Shown here: positions 4,839 to 6,180 of the stretch, piece after piece
How the letters are laid out: every line of letters starts with the position of its first letter
How positions within the stretch are numbered: the stretch's first letter is position 1
Assembly: GCA_014361085.1 (NCBI GenBank)
Contig: JACIWG010000076.1
Span: 1,064 to 7,243, forward strand
From: Nitrososphaeria archaeon
GTDB taxonomy: Archaea; Thermoproteota; Nitrososphaeria; JACIWG01
DNA length: 6,180 nucleotides
Direction: 5' to 3'
Notes under the pieces: generated by a model
The model's input: only the letters and a program-made list of their open reading frames with translations
What the model was told of the DNA's origin: nothing
The model's database searches: none
Program-made: the position numbers and the translations under genes

Positions 4839-6044
4839 CTAATCAATTATGGCCTTACGTTTAACCCTTCTTACACCATTCACCCAGTCTTCAACAAGCC
4901 CGTCAACCTTAACAATAAATTCTTCAAGTGAATCCTTTGGTATAACACAGCTTGCTGCAAACTCGTGGCCGTCAGAAAAGCCGCCCATCTCTTCAGCTAA
5001 ACCCAGGATGTCGATTGCAGAAGGCATTCTATTTTCTTCAACAGCCTCCCTCAAACCCTCTGGAACCCTTACAGAAACCTTAACTAATCTCTCATTAAGT
5101 CTTCCAAATCCTGGAACTTCATCCAATAAATCCATATAGCCTAAAAGGTACTTGTTTGCCTTAACCAGCCTCTTTTGATAAGAAAGGTATGAGCAGAATG
5201 TTCCAAGAACCTTACTTCCCATGCCCTTAAACATGTTCCTAGAATCAAAATATTGAAGATACTTTGTTTCATTTAACCCGCTCCTATACAATATTGCCAG
5301 CAGCCGCCTATTAGCATCTCTTCTTTCACCTTCAAGTTTATCCAAAAATTTTTTGCTCTCTTCAGAAAAGCCCTCTAATGCAACCCTAATACCGACATTG
5401 GGTCCACCCCTATAATATCCTACGGAACCGTAAATCTGTAACGCTGAAAAAAGCTCGTCAACAGACAAACCTAGCTTAGCAACCTTTATTTGCCTACCCT
5501 TTTCTAACACACCATTCCTTATTGCTTCATCCAAAATTTTAGCATTCAATCCAATGTAACCTGCAGGGATTTCCTTTGATCCTACAATAGCGAGATAGGC
5601 TAAGTCAAAATTTTTTTCTTCCAATATGGAGGAAAAAAGGTATGTAACAGTTGAGGCTGAAAAATCTCTTTCTCCACTAAAACCATAATGTTCAAGGTTT
5701 AGGTCAAAGATCAGTGGATCAGAGCAAGGTCGTGGATCATGATGGTCCAATATTAGAACCGGTCTTCTGCAAATATTTTTTTGAGAAATGGTGTCTGCGT
5801 GAGGCGAACCTAGGTCAGCGTACACTACAGGTAAGCCTCTTTCATGAACTTTTTCAACAACTTTTGGAAAAAGCTTTTCGAGGCAAATGTTTCTAAAATT
5901 TACTCCTCTTCTTTCAAAAAAGGCTTTGAGAACCGCTGCTGAAGATAATCCGTCTGCATCATCGTGGTGTACAATATAACATTCACTTTTACCAATCAAA
6001 TCAATTATCTTCTTCACATTTTCTCTAAACTTTTCTGGAACCAC
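4839..6044 (-). CDS. DHH/DHHA1 phosphoesterase, archaeal RecJ/GAN-like nuclease candidate
   Basis: This 401-residue protein has the DHH motifs in order: motif I H27-D-D29-A-D31-G (HHDDADGLSSA), motif II D77 (YADLG), motif III D100-H101-H102 and motif IV D127 (RDFSASTVTYL). A C-terminal DHHA1 domain carries GGFSDGHEFAAS at 354-365. All metal-binding residues expected for Mn2+-dependent hydrolysis are present. Family members are RecJ-like exonucleases, the archaeal GINS-associated nuclease GAN, and nanoRNA/cyclic-dinucleotide phosphodiesterases. The fold order and the central region (FDSRNMFKGMGSKVLGT, about 265-285) make a RecJ/GAN-like role my preferred reading, but substrate is not settled by sequence. 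The start is GTG 6044: there is no ATG upstream in frame and a TATA-like box lies about 27 nt before it. It is convergent with the polymerase gene across a 3-nt gap. Confidence 0.85.
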   Translation of the reverse strand: MVPEKFRENVKKIIDLIGKSECYIVHHDDADGLSSAAVLKAFFERRGVNFRNICLEKLFPKVVEKVHERGLPVVYADLGSPHADTISQKNICRRPVLILDHHDPRPCSDPLIFDLNLEHYGFSGERDFSASTVTYLFSSILEEKNFDLAYLAIVGSKEIPAGYIGLNAKILDEAIRNGVLEKGRQIKVAKLGLSVDELFSALQIYGSVGYYRGGPNVGIRVALEGFSEESKKFLDKLEGERRDANRRLLAILYRSGLNETKYLQYFDSRNMFKGMGSKVLGTFCSYLSYQKRLVKANKYLLGYMDLLDEVPGFGRLNERLVKVSVRVPEGLREAVEENRMPSAIDILGLAEEMGGFSDGHEFAASCVIPKDSLEEFIVKVDGLVEDWVNGVRRVKRKAIID

Positions 6045-6067
6045 ATCTTGAACATGTTTAAAATTGA

Positions 6068-6075
6068 ATAAATAA
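6068..6075 (-). promoter_or_regulatory. TATA-like box of the DHH gene
   Basis: Read on the minus strand, TTATTTAT is centred about 27 nt before the GTG at 6044. This predicts a transcript starting at, or a base or two before, that GTG and so supports the start. It lies in the 52-nt gap after the right-edge gene, although read-through from that gene is also possible. Confidence 0.4.
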
Positions 6076-6096
6076 GCTTTGCATAAAATAAACTTG

Positions 6097-6180
6097 CTAC
6101 ATTTTCTTTAACCAATATTTTATTTTAGCATATGTTTCTTCTAAATTGCTTACGTTTACCTTTACTTTCTTTCCATTCTT
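6097..6180 (-). CDS. Partial C-terminus of an unidentified protein
   Basis: From the right edge, the minus strand is open for 27 codons and ends at a TAG (6099-6097). The residues read KNGKKVKVNVSNLEETYAKI, followed by KYWLKKM. The tail is lysine-rich and probably helical, with a VKVNV beta-like stretch before it, and its composition is protein-like rather than random. The rest of the gene is outside the window and I do not recognise the family. It lies 52 nt upstream of the DHH gene on the same strand, so it could share a transcript with it. Confidence 0.5.
   Translation of the reverse strand, partial: KNGKKVKVNVSNLEETYAKIKYWLKKM

Overview
The window looks archaeal. It holds a compact archaeal family-B DNA polymerase, an AlaX alanyl-tRNA editing protein, a DHH (RecJ/GAN-like) phosphoesterase and a DtxR/MntR-type regulator. 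Most genes have an A/T-only TATA-like box centred about 26-35 nt before the start codon and little or no 5' leader. The DNA is AT-rich. The gene set and the leaderless style would suit a TACK-type lineage, but I cannot name a phylum from the sequence alone.

Layout, left to right: the N-terminal end of a winged-helix-like protein (-, runs off the left edge); a DtxR/MntR-family regulator (-); a BFN/DUF151 protein (-); AlaX (+), divergent from BFN; a 147-bp convergent spacer with T-rich terminators; a small COG2388-type GNAT protein (-); a family-B DNA polymerase (+), divergent from the GNAT gene; a DHH/DHHA1 phosphoesterase (-) that meets the polymerase tail to tail with a 3-nt gap; and the last 27 codons of an unidentified gene (-, runs off the right edge). 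There is no gene-free stretch over 300 bases, and I see no rRNA, tRNA, CRISPR array or mobile element.

The most notable gene is the polymerase. Its motifs A, B and C and the KKxYAG motif are intact, but the acidic residues of all three exonuclease motifs are wholly or partly replaced (DxE to DAF, the Exo II Asp to Ile, the Exo III Asp to Arg). It therefore looks like a proofreading-dead but synthesis-competent enzyme with a C-terminal PCNA-binding peptide, which suggests a specialised (for example damage-tolerance) polymerase rather than a main replicase. The second item is a TAGG-N4-CCTA inverted repeat, very like DtxR/IdeR boxes. It overlaps the promoter of the left-edge gene, immediately downstream of the DtxR-like regulator gene, so it is a candidate local regulatory circuit. 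Promoter geometry also argues for shorter N-termini of the polymerase (ATG 2562) and the BFN protein (TTG 1151) than the longest open frames would give.
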